Source: Crocinitomicaceae bacterium
Lineage (GTDB): Bacteria > Bacteroidota > Bacteroidia > Flavobacteriales_D > Crocinitomicaceae
Direction of reading: 5' to 3'
Length of the DNA stretch: 47,235 nt
NCBI GenBank assembly: GCA_024643555.1
Contig: JAHEMQ010000008.1
Span: 1 to 47,235 of the forward strand
Shown: positions 17,111 to 26,688 of the stretch, one piece after another
Position numbering within the stretch: position 1 is the first letter of the stretch
How the letters are laid out: every line of letters starts with the position of its first letter
Notes under the pieces: generated by a model
Database searches by the model: none
Told to the model about the DNA's origin: nothing
The model's input: the letters and a program-made list of their open reading frames with translations, nothing else
Translations under genes and position numbers: made by a program

Positions 17111-18439
17111 ATGCGCCTACTCTATTTAATTTTCAATCTGTTTTTGAATTATTCGCTGCGTTTATATTTTCGAAATATTCGCTTGGTGAATGCAACTAAA
17201 AATAAGTTTAGCAGAACGATTTTTGTCAGTAATCATCCTTCTGCATTCATGGATCCCTTGATTGTTTCCGTTCTGAGGAGGCCAATTGTCTTCTTTATGA
17301 CACGTTCGGATGTATTCAGTAAATGGTCAACTCCATTTCTCTCTAGTGCTCACATGATTCCGATTTATCGTCAACACGACGGAGGAAATGCCGTAGAGAA
17401 AAACAAAGAAACATTTCGAAAAGCCACCGAAATTTTGGAAGGCAATCGAAGTTTGTTAATTTTTGGTGAAGGTTTAACGGATGATGTTTTTGAACGACGG
17501 TTAAAGCCTTTGAAAAAAGGTGCATTACGGATTGGTTTTACAGCATTAGAGGCGACAAACTGGGAAAAAGAAATCCAAATTGTTGCTGTTGGTTGTAACT
17601 ACAGTAATCCAACGGTAATGCGAAGTGACATTCTGATGGCGGAATCTGAACCAATCATCTTGAATGATTATAAAGCATCCTATCTAGAGAATCCTTCTAA
17701 AACGATCAATGAGTTAAATCGCGTGTTGGAAGCAAATCTAACTGGGGTCATTACCAATATAGAGTTGGATAGTGACTTTGAGTTTCATGAACAGGTGATG
17801 ATGCTAACCCGTTCCGGAATGAGTCCTGTTTGTTATGATCGTCAAATTCCTTTGGAAAAAAGATGGCGTTATTCTCAGGAACTTGCAAAATTCATCAATC
17901 AATTTCAAGGTGCGTATCCTGTTGAACTTCGTAATTTAGCGGAAGACCTTAAAAATTATTTCGTAAAACTCAAACAACAGAAACTTTCAGAGGAGGTGTT
18001 GTACAGAAGAATGTATAACAAACAGTTTCTTCGCTTTCTTCAGCTAGTCGTTCTTTCTCCAATTGCTTTGTTAGGATTTATACACGCCTACACCCCCTAC
18101 ATTCTAATTAAGCGTTTTGTGGAGAAATCGTTTAAGCGAAAAGTGTTTTGGTGTTCAGTTAAAATGGTAATGACAATGGTGTGTATGCAGTTATTTAATC
18201 TCCCGCTTTTATTCATTTTACCAGGTGTTTTCGCGCTAGGATTTTGGCCCGTATTTGCTTATTATTTATCCATTGGTGTCATTGGCTTGATTTGGTACAA
18301 TTGGAGAAAACAGTTGTTTCTTTTCATGTCAGATTTAAAGCATAAGAATGGGTCAACTGAGAAACTATTATGGGAGGATAGAGCGGAACTCATCAAAAGA
18401 ATTCAACAAGTCATTCCAGTAAACATTTCTTCATTTTAG
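17111..18439 (+). CDS. PlsC-like glycerol-phosphate/lysophospholipid acyltransferase
   Basis: A 442-residue membrane acyltransferase. The catalytic H-x5-D motif is in SNHPSAFMDPL (H42, D48). FGEGLTDDVFERRLKPLKKGALR near residues 118-138 matches the glycerol-phosphate-binding block, usually FPEGTRS. After the catalytic half come a helical stretch (about 230-300) and at least three membrane helices (about 310-420, including LPLLFILPGVFALGFWPVFA). This long form with a C-terminal membrane part recurs in Bacteroidota. The acyl acceptor is not determined. lipA starts 15 bases after the stop and may be co-transcribed. Confidence 0.82.
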   Translation: MRLLYLIFNLFLNYSLRLYFRNIRLVNATKNKFSRTIFVSNHPSAFMDPLIVSVLRRPIVFFMTRSDVFSKWSTPFLSSAHMIPIYRQHDGGNAVEKNKETFRKATEILEGNRSLLIFGEGLTDDVFERRLKPLKKGALRIGFTALEATNWEKEIQIVAVGCNYSNPTVMRSDILMAESEPIILNDYKASYLENPSKTINELNRVLEANLTGVITNIELDSDFEFHEQVMMLTRSGMSPVCYDRQIPLEKRWRYSQELAKFINQFQGAYPVELRNLAEDLKNYFVKLKQQKLSEEVLYRRMYNKQFLRFLQLVVLSPIALLGFIHAYTPYILIKRFVEKSFKRKVFWCSVKMVMTMVCMQLFNLPLLFILPGVFALGFWPVFAYYLSIGVIGLIWYNWRKQLFLFMSDLKHKNGSTEKLLWEDRAELIKRIQQVIPVNISSF

Positions 18440-18454
18440 TTGTTTTATAAGGGC

Positions 18455-19333
18455 ATGGAAAACGAAATCGAACAAACGAACATTCGCATCAAGAAACCGA
18501 AATGGTTGCGTGTAAAATTGCCCACTGGGGAAAATTACCGTACCGTTCGTGGACTTGTGGATCAGCATAAGCTACATACGATTTGCGAAAGTGGCAGTTG
18601 TCCAAATATGGGCGAGTGCTGGGGAGAGGGAACGGCTACTTTTATGATTCTTGGAAATATCTGTACGCGTTCTTGTGGATTCTGTGCTGTTCAAACTGGT
18701 AAACCTGAGGAAGTGGACGAATTTGAACCGGGAAGAGTGGCGAACAGTGTAAAAATCATGGGTGTCAAACACGCAGTCATTACTTCAGTTGATCGAGATG
18801 ATTTAAAAGATGGAGGTTCAGCTATTTGGGCTCAAACCGTTCGAGCGATTCGTCAACAATCTCCCGGGACAACCTTGGAGACTTTGATTCCCGATTTCGC
18901 AGGAAAATGGGAGAATTTACAAGTGATCATTGATGTGGCTCCGGAAATTGTTTCTCATAATTTGGAGACGGTCAGAAGATTGACCAAACAGGTGCGTATT
19001 CAGGCCAAATATGACCGCAGTTTGGAAGTTCTTTTTCGTTTGAAAAAAGGAGGTATGCGAACAAAATCAGGTGTAATGCTCGGATTAGGTGAATCGGAAA
19101 CAGAGGTCATTGAAACCATGCAAGACCTTCGTTCGGTTGGAGTGGATATACTTACACTAGGTCAATATTTACAGCCAACACCAAAACATTTGCCGGTGCT
19201 TGAATTCATCGAGCCTATGCAATTTGAAAAATACCGCATCTTAGGATTAGAGATGGGATTCCGATTTGTGGAAAGTGGACCGCTTGTTCGTTCTTCCTAC
19301 CATGCGGAAAAACACTTGTTTGATTTGAATTAA
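18455..19333 (+). CDS. lipA: Lipoyl synthase
   Basis: Radical SAM enzyme that inserts two sulfurs into protein-bound octanoyl groups to make lipoate for the 2-oxoacid dehydrogenases and the glycine cleavage system. The ATG at 18455 gives 292 residues; a TTG 15 bases upstream is less likely. The auxiliary cluster is C44-x4-C49-x5-C55 ([12 protein letters not shown]). The radical SAM cluster is C70-x3-C74-x2-C77 (CTRSCGFC). The conserved C-terminal RSSYHAEK supplies the serine ligand. It follows the acyltransferase gene closely. No lipB was seen in the window. Confidence 0.97.
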   Translation: MENEIEQTNIRIKKPKWLRVKLPTGENYRTVRGLVDQHKLHTICESGSCPNMGECWGEGTATFMILGNICTRSCGFCAVQTGKPEEVDEFEPGRVANSVKIMGVKHAVITSVDRDDLKDGGSAIWAQTVRAIRQQSPGTTLETLIPDFAGKWENLQVIIDVAPEIVSHNLETVRRLTKQVRIQAKYDRSLEVLFRLKKGGMRTKSGVMLGLGESETEVIETMQDLRSVGVDILTLGQYLQPTPKHLPVLEFIEPMQFEKYRILGLEMGFRFVESGPLVRSSYHAEKHLFDLN

Positions 19334-19447
19334 AACGGGACGGAATTAAAAGTAATTTTCTGAAAATTCGACAGCTATATTATGTTGGTTTTAAAGAAAT
19401 ATTACTTAACTTGGTCGTCACATATTGTATATTTATTATTATAGTTT

Positions 19448-22372
19448 ATGAATAAGAAAGTCTATGTATTTGGTTCTCTGATGGTTGCAGGTGTAGTTGC
19501 TGCCGCTGTTGGTGCATTTATGTTGTTTCCAACAGAAGGGAAATACAAGCAAGAAAGTCTAAGCTCATTACAGGAGCAGTCTTCTGATGATGCGATGGAA
19601 TGGTTGAGAGCGCGTTACATTGATGTAACAACAGGACAACCAGTTTCCGCTGAGAAAATTGCGCAGATTGATGGACAAATCCGTAAAATGAAAAAATCTA
19701 AATCCATTGTGTTTGAATCAATGGGTCCAGATAACATTGGAGGACGTACACGTGCGATTCAACCGGATCGAACAAATATCAACCGTGTTTGGGCTGGTGG
19801 AGTTTCAGGTGGACTTTTCGTTTCAATGAACAAAGGAAATCAATGGGAGCGTGTAGAGTCTTACTTTGCAGCTGGAGCAAATCCTTTTGTTTCGTCAATG
19901 ACCCAAACTCCAGATGGTACCTTGTTTGTTTCGACTGGTTCTGATCAGGAAGGATGGAATGGAAATGGGGTGTGGTATTCAACGGATTTCGGAACGACAT
20001 GGAGTTCAATTCCAGGTACTTCTAGTTGTACTGAGGTTGTTAGTTCGAATGCAGATAATTATGTATTTATGGCATCAAATTCTGGAGTAAGAAAGTGGAA
20101 AGTGGGAGATGCAAATATGACAACGGTTCCAGTCGCGAGTGGTGGGTGTTCAGCCTTGAAAATTTCACCAGACGGACAAGTGATCGTTGCAGCGTTTGGT
20201 GCGAATAAGACTTATGTTTCTGCAGATGGTGGAGCAAGTTTCACCGACAAATCGGGAACAATAACAAACAACCTGGTTCCTTCAGGCGCGGCGCGTATTG
20301 AATTTGCCATTTCATCGATTAAAAATGCATCGAATCACTATTCCCTATATGCAGTTCGTACAAATAGTAACCTAATGAGCATGCATGTTTCGCATGATGA
20401 TGGTCAAACTTGGAATCAATTTGTCGGCGCTTCTGCTCCGCCAAGTGAATTTGATATTTACCGAAATCAGGGAACTTACAACAGCATTGTCACTGTCGTA
20501 CCTAATGATCCAGAAATGATTCTGATTGGTGGAATTGACATTTGGAAATGGAAACAAATGGTGGATAATCCGCCACAAGGAGGATTTGAAAAAGTGAGTC
20601 AGTGGTTTGCCTCACCAAACTCTTCGATATACGCGCATGCGGACAACCACGAAATGAAATGGGATGCCAATAATCGTTTCTACATCGGTAATGATGGGGG
20701 GATTGGAGTAACATCAAATTATGGTCAAACATGGCATCCCTCGAACAGAGGTTACAATGTAACACAGTTTTATGGCATCGCTTTCGATCGTAAAGGTGCG
20801 GTAATGGGAGGTGCACAAGATAATGGTACACTTTACAATGATTTCAGCTTAAATACGCCTCAAGAATTTAGTCAAGTGAATGGTGGTGATGGATTCGAAT
20901 GTGAGATTTCATTCTTTAATCCACGTGTCATGTTTTCAACCGTGTATTACAATTCCATTTCTCGTTCCGGCGATAAAGGACAAACGTTCACAAGTTTTGT
21001 TCCGAGTCTACCAGCTTCATACGATGCGGCAGGAACGGATGGAAGTGCAAACCACCCTTTCCACTCTGAAATTTTCTTGGCAGAGTATTATGATTTAAAT
21101 TCTCAGGATTCTGTGACTTTAATTCCAACAAAATCTTATGCTGCGGGATCCATCATCCGCGTGCCATCAATGTCATCGGGAGATTCAATTTCTTACGTCA
21201 CTCCTACAGCATTGTACTTTGACGATACGCTTCTTTACGATCCTTCTTTAACGGTTGGTAACGTAAACTATGGATTGAATGCCGCAACCGGAGAAACAGT
21301 TGCAATGGGAACAGACACTGTCATTTACAATGTGACATGGGATACCGTTCGCGTGCAAGATCCTTACCAATCTTGGTTCTTGGTATATGTGAATGCCAAC
21401 AATGGAGAACTTTGGGGAACAAGAAATGCACTTCGTTTGGCAGTGACAAATCAGCAATGGGTTTGTGTCGCTCGCGGAATTGGTGGTGGATTGTTCAACT
21501 CGATTGACGTAGAATTCTCTAAAGACTTAAATCATTGCTACGTTAGTGCAGGAAATGGTGTATGGCGCATCGATAACATGGGTTCTGTATACACAAGTGA
21601 TCCTAATTTCTTGACGAAAGTGGGATACATTACTTCAGGTAGTACTTCGACAACTCCATCTTTTACTACGGCAACGAAGATTACTACTGCAAGCTACGAG
21701 GGTATTGCGGTGAATCCAAGTAATGGGAATGACATCATTTGTTTTGCTGGATTTGGGGGGACAAATAAACGTTCATTGAATGCAAATGCGGGAACACCAA
21801 CGTTTACTGCGTTGACTTCAATTACGAATCCTGGAGTGGCGTGTTACGATGGAATCATCGACCGTAACAATTCAGATGTGATTGTGGTTGGTACATCTAA
21901 TGGTGCATTTATTTCTACAAATGGAGGAGCTTCTTGGGAAAATTCGTCAACAGGATTTGAAGGCACTCCAGTGTATGAAGTTCGTCAGTCATGGAGAACC
22001 TTTGATGAAGGAAATGATCGTCCGGGTGAAATTTACCTTGGTACTTTTGGACGTGGAATCTGGAGATCGACAGCTTTCTTAGGAATGGATGAAAATGGTA
22101 CAGGAGCAAACGGGAAGTTTGACAGCAAATTGAAAACATATCCAAATCCAACGCGTGACAATACAACGGTAACCTTCGAATTGGCAAATGCAGGAATGGT
22201 AGATATTCAAGTTTATTCCATTACTGGTCGCTTAGTGAAATCTGTAAGAAAATCAATGAGCGAAGGAACAAATTCCATCGAAATTGAAGGAGATAATTTA
22301 GCGAATGGTACTTACATTGTGAAATTCAATTCAGGTAAGCAATCTGAATCAGTGAAATTCATTAAAATGTAA
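19448..22372 (+). CDS. Large Asp-box (sortilin/BNR-like) protein with T9SS type A sorting domain
   Basis: A 974-residue secreted protein. Residues 7-28 are an N-terminal hydrophobic signal sequence. The body carries repeated Asp-box-like turns S-x-D-x-G-x-x-W/F: STDFGTTW (about 178), SADGGASF (257), SHDDGQTW (314), TSNYGQTW (421) and STNGGASW (823). These are typical of sortilin/VPS10-like or sialidase-like beta-propellers. FESMGPDNIGGRTRAIQPD near residue 95 is the opening seen in many Bacteroidota propeller proteins. The last 75 residues (YPNPTRDNTTVTFELANAG, then VYSITGRLVKS) are a clear T9SS type A domain. No catalytic site is visible; binding or adhesion is an inference. A strong terminator follows. 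Confidence 0.88.
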   Translation: MNKKVYVFGSLMVAGVVAAAVGAFMLFPTEGKYKQESLSSLQEQSSDDAMEWLRARYIDVTTGQPVSAEKIAQIDGQIRKMKKSKSIVFESMGPDNIGGRTRAIQPDRTNINRVWAGGVSGGLFVSMNKGNQWERVESYFAAGANPFVSSMTQTPDGTLFVSTGSDQEGWNGNGVWYSTDFGTTWSSIPGTSSCTEVVSSNADNYVFMASNSGVRKWKVGDANMTTVPVASGGCSALKISPDGQVIVAAFGANKTYVSADGGASFTDKSGTITNNLVPSGAARIEFAISSIKNASNHYSLYAVRTNSNLMSMHVSHDDGQTWNQFVGASAPPSEFDIYRNQGTYNSIVTVVPNDPEMILIGGIDIWKWKQMVDNPPQGGFEKVSQWFASPNSSIYAHADNHEMKWDANNRFYIGNDGGIGVTSNYGQTWHPSNRGYNVTQFYGIAFDRKGAVMGGAQDNGTLYNDFSLNTPQEFSQVNGGDGFECEISFFNPRVMFSTVYYNSISRSGDKGQTFTSFVPSLPASYDAAGTDGSANHPFHSEIFLAEYYDLNSQDSVTLIPTKSYAAGSIIRVPSMSSGDSISYVTPTALYFDDTLLYDPSLTVGNVNYGLNAATGETVAMGTDTVIYNVTWDTVRVQDPYQSWFLVYVNANNGELWGTRNALRLAVTNQQWVCVARGIGGGLFNSIDVEFSKDLNHCYVSAGNGVWRIDNMGSVYTSDPNFLTKVGYITSGSTSTTPSFTTATKITTASYEGIAVNPSNGNDIICFAGFGGTNKRSLNANAGTPTFTALTSITNPGVACYDGIIDRNNSDVIVVGTSNGAFISTNGGASWENSSTGFEGTPVYEVRQSWRTFDEGNDRPGEIYLGTFGRGIWRSTAFLGMDENGTGANGKFDSKLKTYPNPTRDNTTVTFELANAGMVDIQVYSITGRLVKSVRKSMSEGTNSIEIEGDNLANGTYIVKFNSGKQSESVKFIKM

Positions 22373-22390
22373 TTTTCAATCGAATGGATG

Positions 22391-22422
22391 AAAAGGCGAC
22401 CCTACGGTCGCCTTTTTTTTTG
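22391..22422 (+). terminator. Rho-independent terminator after the Asp-box protein
   Basis: A GC-rich 9-bp perfect stem (22393-22401 with 22406-22414) has a 4-base loop and extends with A-T pairs into a run of nine T ending near 22421. It lies about 20 bases after the stop codon at 22372. On the minus strand it has only four T, so it serves the convergent gene at 22475 less well. Confidence 0.9.
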
Positions 22423-22474
22423 CACTAATTTTTAGGTGAGAAAATGTGACGTTTGCCGTGTTTTATTTCTCCAG

Positions 22475-23227
22475 TTATTTCCTTACTGGAATTGAATTCA
22501 CCTTGCAAGAGTCCTGGCAGCAATTCATAGATGGTTGCGAATGACGCTCTAATTTTTCGAGGTTTATTTCAGGACTTAGGTAAGGAATTCCGAGGTTCAT
22601 ACCTCGAACGACGGTTAAGATTCCAATAAGGCTTAAAAGTAGTGCAATGATTAGCTTCGGCACTTTGATTTTCCAGTTACTTTGCGCGATTAGCGGCATG
22701 AAAAACATAGCTGGTAACGTTCCGATTCCAAAGGCGGTCATTGACAAGATAGAACTTGGAATATTAGGAGCACCAAGAGCATTCGTCAAACCTAAATAAA
22801 CCAATCCACAAGGTAACAGTCCATTGGCGAGTCCAAAGGAAAAAGAACGGTAGGCAAGGGGCAGTTCTTTTGTTTTGGCAAAAATTCGTCGAACTAGCGC
22901 ACTCATTAGGCGTGTCCATTTTCCTAAAATTGGCCAATTTTCCACGTGATTAGACCATGCCATTCCGATAATCAAGATACCTGTCAAAATACTTAACCAT
23001 TGCATCGTACTGAATAATTGGACGCTAAATCCAAACATACCAACGAGCATCCCAAGAAAACTATAGCTAAAAATTCGTCCGAAATTGTATTTCAAAACCC
23101 CAAGTACACTTTTGAACGTGCTCGAACGATCGACAGGTAAGGCAAACGCTAAAGGTCCACACATCGCTATGCAATGGAAATTGGAGGCTAAGCCAATTAG
23201 AAATCCAAAGAGCAAAAATGTGGTCAT
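22475..23227 (-). CDS. Sulfite exporter TauE/SafE-like membrane protein of the cbb3 cluster
   Basis: A 250-residue protein with about six membrane helices. The first helix contains HCIAMCGPL (H18, C19, C23), and NGLLPCGLVYLGL occurs in the second half. These paired Cys/His-bearing motifs mark the UreH/CcdA-like branch of the TauE/SafE group that travels with cbb3 oxidase genes. In related clusters it is thought to handle copper or thiol chemistry for oxidase assembly. The tail carries NCCQDSC (C236, C237, C241), a possible metal-binding site. It overlaps ccoH by 4 bases and closes the ccoS-to-ccoH operon. Actual substrate unknown. Confidence 0.8.
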   Translation of the reverse strand: MTTFLLFGFLIGLASNFHCIAMCGPLAFALPVDRSSTFKSVLGVLKYNFGRIFSYSFLGMLVGMFGFSVQLFSTMQWLSILTGILIIGMAWSNHVENWPILGKWTRLMSALVRRIFAKTKELPLAYRSFSFGLANGLLPCGLVYLGLTNALGAPNIPSSILSMTAFGIGTLPAMFFMPLIAQSNWKIKVPKLIIALLLSLIGILTVVRGMNLGIPYLSPEINLEKLERHSQPSMNCCQDSCKVNSIPVRK

Positions 23228-23646
23228 TTAAAATACCATGTCGTCACCTGCATGTAAGGTTCATTGTTCACTTGATACCGCAGTTGAATCTCGTAATTTC
23301 CTTTGGCTAATTTTTGCTTATGAATCCAAGTTCTAATGTCGTGATTTTTCACGCTGAAATCGGACCGACCATCATTCATACGAATAAACGTTACATCAAC
23401 AAGTTGTATATGCAAACTGGAAGTATTTCGAAAAAAAATACCATTCGGATGATTCTCGACTTTAATGGGGTTCTGGTGGTCTGCTGCGCGTTGCTGGGCA
23501 TCGTAGTCTTGATTGAAGTTTTTCTCCTTAATGTAATAATCTTCGCTGATCAATTCTGAATTCTTTGAATTAATAACGACTGCCATCGTAACAATAAATG
23601 CAACAAAAGCAATCATGGCGAAAATAATACCGTTTCTAAATCTCAT
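23224..23646 (-). CDS. ccoH: FixH/CcoH-like cbb3 oxidase assembly protein
   Basis: A 140-residue single-pass protein needed in other bacteria for assembly of cbb3 oxidase. One N-terminal membrane helix (8-26, IFAMIAFVAFIVTMAVVIN) is followed by SEDYYIKEKNFNQDYDAQQ, the conserved opening of the FixH periplasmic domain. A small beta-sandwich follows (IRTWIHKQKLAKGNYEIQLRY near residues 104-124). It sits between ccoG (3 bases) and the TauE-like gene (4-base overlap), which is the expected FixGH order. Confidence 0.88.
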   Translation of the reverse strand: MRFRNGIIFAMIAFVAFIVTMAVVINSKNSELISEDYYIKEKNFNQDYDAQQRAADHQNPIKVENHPNGIFFRNTSSLHIQLVDVTFIRMNDGRSDFSVKNHDIRTWIHKQKLAKGNYEIQLRYQVNNEPYMQVTTWYFK

Positions 23647-23649
23647 AAT

Positions 23650-25047
23650 CTATAGCATTGGACCAATAAATTTGGTTTGAATTGTTTCGATTTCATGACC
23701 ATTTCCAAAAATATGGACTTTAAATTTTTTCATGCCATTTTCAAGAGCTGAATTCGGCATTTTCACAACAATAAGCGCCTTGATTCTTGATTCACTCTCT
23801 AATTTGACTGGTTTACCTACGACCTTAATTTCAGCGTTCGAATCATCTAGTTTAAATTGTATTCGATAGAAATCATGGGTTTTATTCAGTAAATTGACTT
23901 CGAAAATGTTTGACACAAGTCCATTTTCATCAACCTGGAATGTGGAACCTTTCTGACGAAGGATATTTGTTTCGAAAGATTTTCGGGTTATCAGCAAGAC
24001 CGTAAGCGTAATCAATAATCCGAATAAAAGTAAGCTATAGGCCTTAACACGTCTCGTCCATTGAAATGGTGTTCTATTTTTAATTCCGTTTTCTGAAACA
24101 AAACGAATAAGTCCTTTATCTTGTCCAACGGCATCCATCATGTGATCACAAGCATCGATGCAAGCTGTACAATTGATGCATTCTAGTTGTGTTCCATTTC
24201 GAATATCAATGCCTGTCGGACAAACATGGATGCATTGTCCACAATCGATGCAATCTCCTTTACCAGCAACTTTTCGATTTTCTCCTTTGTGAATTTTTGC
24301 TCGCGTTTCACCTCGAACTTCATCGTAGGCAACGACCATGGTATTTTGATCTAACAAGACGCCTTGTAATCGACCGTAGGGACAAATTGTTGTGCAAACT
24401 TGTTCCCGCAGGAAGGCAAAAACCCCGTAAAATACATAGGTGAAAATAATGATGGCAATGAGTCCTCCTAAGTGTTTACCAAGTGGATCTGTTTGTATTT
24501 TCCATAAATAGTCTGATCCGATGATATAAGCCAAAAATGTATTGGCGATCAGAAAGGAAATCCACCAAAAAATAATGTGCTTCATGCTACGTTTGATAAT
24601 CTTTTCGCGATTCCAAGGACTCTTTTCTAATCGTTTTTGCTCAGTCCAATCTCCATCAATCAGATATTCGATGCGACGAAACAACATTTCCATGAAGATG
24701 GTTTGTGGACAAACCCAGCCACAGAATAAGCGTCCAAAAATGATCGTAAAAAAAATGACAAAGACAACACCGATGATAAATAGTATGGCAAATAAGTACA
24801 TGTCTTGTGGCCAAAAGACTTGTCCAAAGATGACAAATTTGCGATGAATGATGTCTAATAAGAGAAAGGGCTCGGAGCCAATTCGAATATGAGGACCACC
24901 AAAAAGGAGCACGAGTAGGAAGTAACTTAAAATTTTACGTTTATTGTAGTATGATCCGGCTGGTTTTTTTGGAAAGATCCAAATGCGTCTACCTTTTTCA
25001 TTCACCGTGGCAATCCGGTCACGGAAAGCCTCATCCTGCTCGTTCAT
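23650..25047 (-). CDS. ccoG: CcoG/FixG membrane ferredoxin, cbb3 oxidase assembly
   Basis: A 465-residue membrane iron-sulfur protein. Its proteobacterial relatives reduce Cu(II) for insertion into the oxidase. Helices lie at about 37-55, 85-110, 150-170, 190-215 and 335-355. CGWVCPQTIFMEMLFRRIEYL (about 120-140) is the conserved CcoG motif. A double [4Fe-4S] ferredoxin domain occupies about 262-306, with CIDCGQCIHVCPTG and then CINCTACIDACD. A C-terminal Ig-like domain (about 360-465) is periplasmic. It lies 14 bases after ccoP and 3 bases before ccoH. Confidence 0.95.
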   Translation of the reverse strand: MNEQDEAFRDRIATVNEKGRRIWIFPKKPAGSYYNKRKILSYFLLVLLFGGPHIRIGSEPFLLLDIIHRKFVIFGQVFWPQDMYLFAILFIIGVVFVIFFTIIFGRLFCGWVCPQTIFMEMLFRRIEYLIDGDWTEQKRLEKSPWNREKIIKRSMKHIIFWWISFLIANTFLAYIIGSDYLWKIQTDPLGKHLGGLIAIIIFTYVFYGVFAFLREQVCTTICPYGRLQGVLLDQNTMVVAYDEVRGETRAKIHKGENRKVAGKGDCIDCGQCIHVCPTGIDIRNGTQLECINCTACIDACDHMMDAVGQDKGLIRFVSENGIKNRTPFQWTRRVKAYSLLLFGLLITLTVLLITRKSFETNILRQKGSTFQVDENGLVSNIFEVNLLNKTHDFYRIQFKLDDSNAEIKVVGKPVKLESESRIKALIVVKMPNSALENGMKKFKVHIFGNGHEIETIQTKFIGPML

Positions 25048-25061
25048 AACATACGAATTAT

Positions 25062-26486
25062 TTATTTTTCAATGATGTCACCTTGTGCTGGTTTTCCATT
25101 AGGTACTTCTTTTAAGGAGAGTACATAAGATGCTACTTGCTGAATCTGAATTGGGTTCAATAAAGCGTCATGGGTAGGCATACCATTTGGCCGTCCGAGT
25201 TTAATTGTCGCAAAAACCTCCTTGATATCGTAACCATAAATCCAATTTTTATCTGTTAAGTTTGGACCAACATCACCTGATCCATCTGCTTTGTGACAGG
25301 TGACACAGTTCACTCCGAAAGTTGTTTTCCCAGCCGCTAGATCGGACGCATCTGTCATCAAAGTAGCGTTAGTTTCATCAACATCCATGGCCATTTTCGC
25401 GCGATAGGCCGCAATTTCTTTACCTGCTTTTACCATCTCTTTTTGGTAGGCTTTTTCTTGCAGATCCGAAACACCGAGAACATGGTAGTTGATAATGTAT
25501 AGGAAAGCAAAAACAATGGTTGCAAAGAATCCCCAAACCCACCAAGGCGGAAGGTTATTGTCCAACTCACGAATGCCATCGTATTCATGTTCCATGAGAA
25601 TTTTGTGTTCTTCCTCAATCGGTACTGCATCCGTCAAGATGGCGTTCACTTTTTTCAACGTTACACCTACGTCAGGTGCGGTTTCAACTTCCTTCTTCAC
25701 ACGTACCATTGCCACCATTTGATGAAACAAATGACGCAAGTATAACACAACGATTAACAGAATGATATTTACTGCTAACAACGCATACAAGTCCGTGTTT
25801 TCCACAAGCAACCAAGGCATTCCTTTTTCAGCTTCACCAGCTTGCATAAAATCCAATGCATAACTTTGGTTACTCACAAACATGGATCCAAGGGTGATGA
25901 TGAGGATTAAAAGATTGGATTTATTGCCCATTTCTGCAACTTTCGTTTTAAAGTAATCTGACTTTACAAAGGTCATGATAGAGCCAGCTAGTACAATAAT
26001 GATTAAAATCAAGATGACCATCAGAAAAATCATCCATTGAAAGATGGATAAATTTCCTGTATAATCAGGTTTAACTTCTACACTTGTTCCAGCAGTCGCT
26101 GCAGTTGAGTCACTCGGATTGGTACTCACAGCAGGTGGTGCATCCACATATGTTAAAATGGCATCAATTTCCTCTTTACTTACCGTTTGAGGAGGCATTG
26201 CGGTCGGACTAAACGCTGAAATTTCTTTTGCTCTTGCACTTTTTCCAGAAGAAATTAAATTACTTGAATTCGCTACCCAATCATAAATTAAGTCGCCTTC
26301 ACCGGCATCGATCCATTTTTGTTTTGCACCTTGAAGTTTAGGTCCAGTGGAGTTTTTGTCTACCATGTGACACATGTTGCAACGAGACTTGAACAATTGT
26401 GCACCATCTGCAGCATAAAGTTTCCCTTGCGCAAAGAAGGAGATGAAAAGCGCAACGAACGTAAGTTGTGTGAATTTAATTTTCAT
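25062..26486 (-). CDS. ccoP: cbb3-type cytochrome c oxidase subunit III, with N-terminal cytochrome c domain
   Basis: Electron-entry subunit of the cbb3 oxidase. I chose ATG 26486 (MKIKFTQLTFVALFISFFAQG), which restores a signal peptide; an in-frame start 51 bases upstream does not. A first haem site, CNMCH (36-40), lies right after the signal peptide, with AMPPQ as a possible axial Met. Four hydrophobic segments follow. One of them is the FixP-type segment NLPPWWVWGFFATIVFAFLY. The second haem site is CVTCH (394-398), with axial Met in NGMPTHD. Classical CcoP has both haem sites after the membrane part; here one is N-terminal. The start overlaps ccoQ by 11 bases. Confidence 0.93.
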   Translation of the reverse strand: MKIKFTQLTFVALFISFFAQGKLYAADGAQLFKSRCNMCHMVDKNSTGPKLQGAKQKWIDAGEGDLIYDWVANSSNLISSGKSARAKEISAFSPTAMPPQTVSKEEIDAILTYVDAPPAVSTNPSDSTAATAGTSVEVKPDYTGNLSIFQWMIFLMVILILIIIVLAGSIMTFVKSDYFKTKVAEMGNKSNLLILIITLGSMFVSNQSYALDFMQAGEAEKGMPWLLVENTDLYALLAVNIILLIVVLYLRHLFHQMVAMVRVKKEVETAPDVGVTLKKVNAILTDAVPIEEEHKILMEHEYDGIRELDNNLPPWWVWGFFATIVFAFLYIINYHVLGVSDLQEKAYQKEMVKAGKEIAAYRAKMAMDVDETNATLMTDASDLAAGKTTFGVNCVTCHKADGSGDVGPNLTDKNWIYGYDIKEVFATIKLGRPNGMPTHDALLNPIQIQQVASYVLSLKEVPNGKPAQGDIIEK

Positions 26487-26682
26487 GATATGTAGGGTTA
26501 ATGTTCGTACTTTCTTCCAAATCCAAGGGCATCGCACTCATTTCTGTTACTCGGTTCTTGGACATTTTAATGACATACCAAAGCATGACAGCAAAAAACA
26601 AGGTGAATATGATCAAGGAAATCAATGGGTAAATTTCCACGTTGAGCATGCTTGTTAAGTTATGTTTGATGAATCTTAACAT
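26476..26682 (-). CDS. ccoQ: cbb3-type cytochrome oxidase small subunit (CcoQ/FixQ-like)
   Basis: A 68-residue single-pass protein. The segment EIYPLISLIIFTLFFAVMLWYVIKMSKNRV (here positions 16-45) is the typical FixQ helix followed by a basic stop-transfer end. The remaining residues are an acidic cytoplasmic tail. CcoQ stabilises the oxidase complex in other bacteria. It begins 6 bases after the ccoNO stop and overlaps the ccoP start by 11 bases, so its operon position is exactly that of ccoQ. An internal ATG at 26649 would give a shorter version starting MLNVEIYP. Confidence 0.88.
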   Translation of the reverse strand: MLRFIKHNLTSMLNVEIYPLISLIIFTLFFAVMLWYVIKMSKNRVTEMSAMPLDLEESTNINPTYHEN

Positions 26683-26688
26683 TGTTTC

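Noticed and set aside
19355-19375. Small AT-only inverted repeat after lipA.
   Set aside because: The stem contains no strong G-C block and no T run follows, so it is not a convincing terminator.
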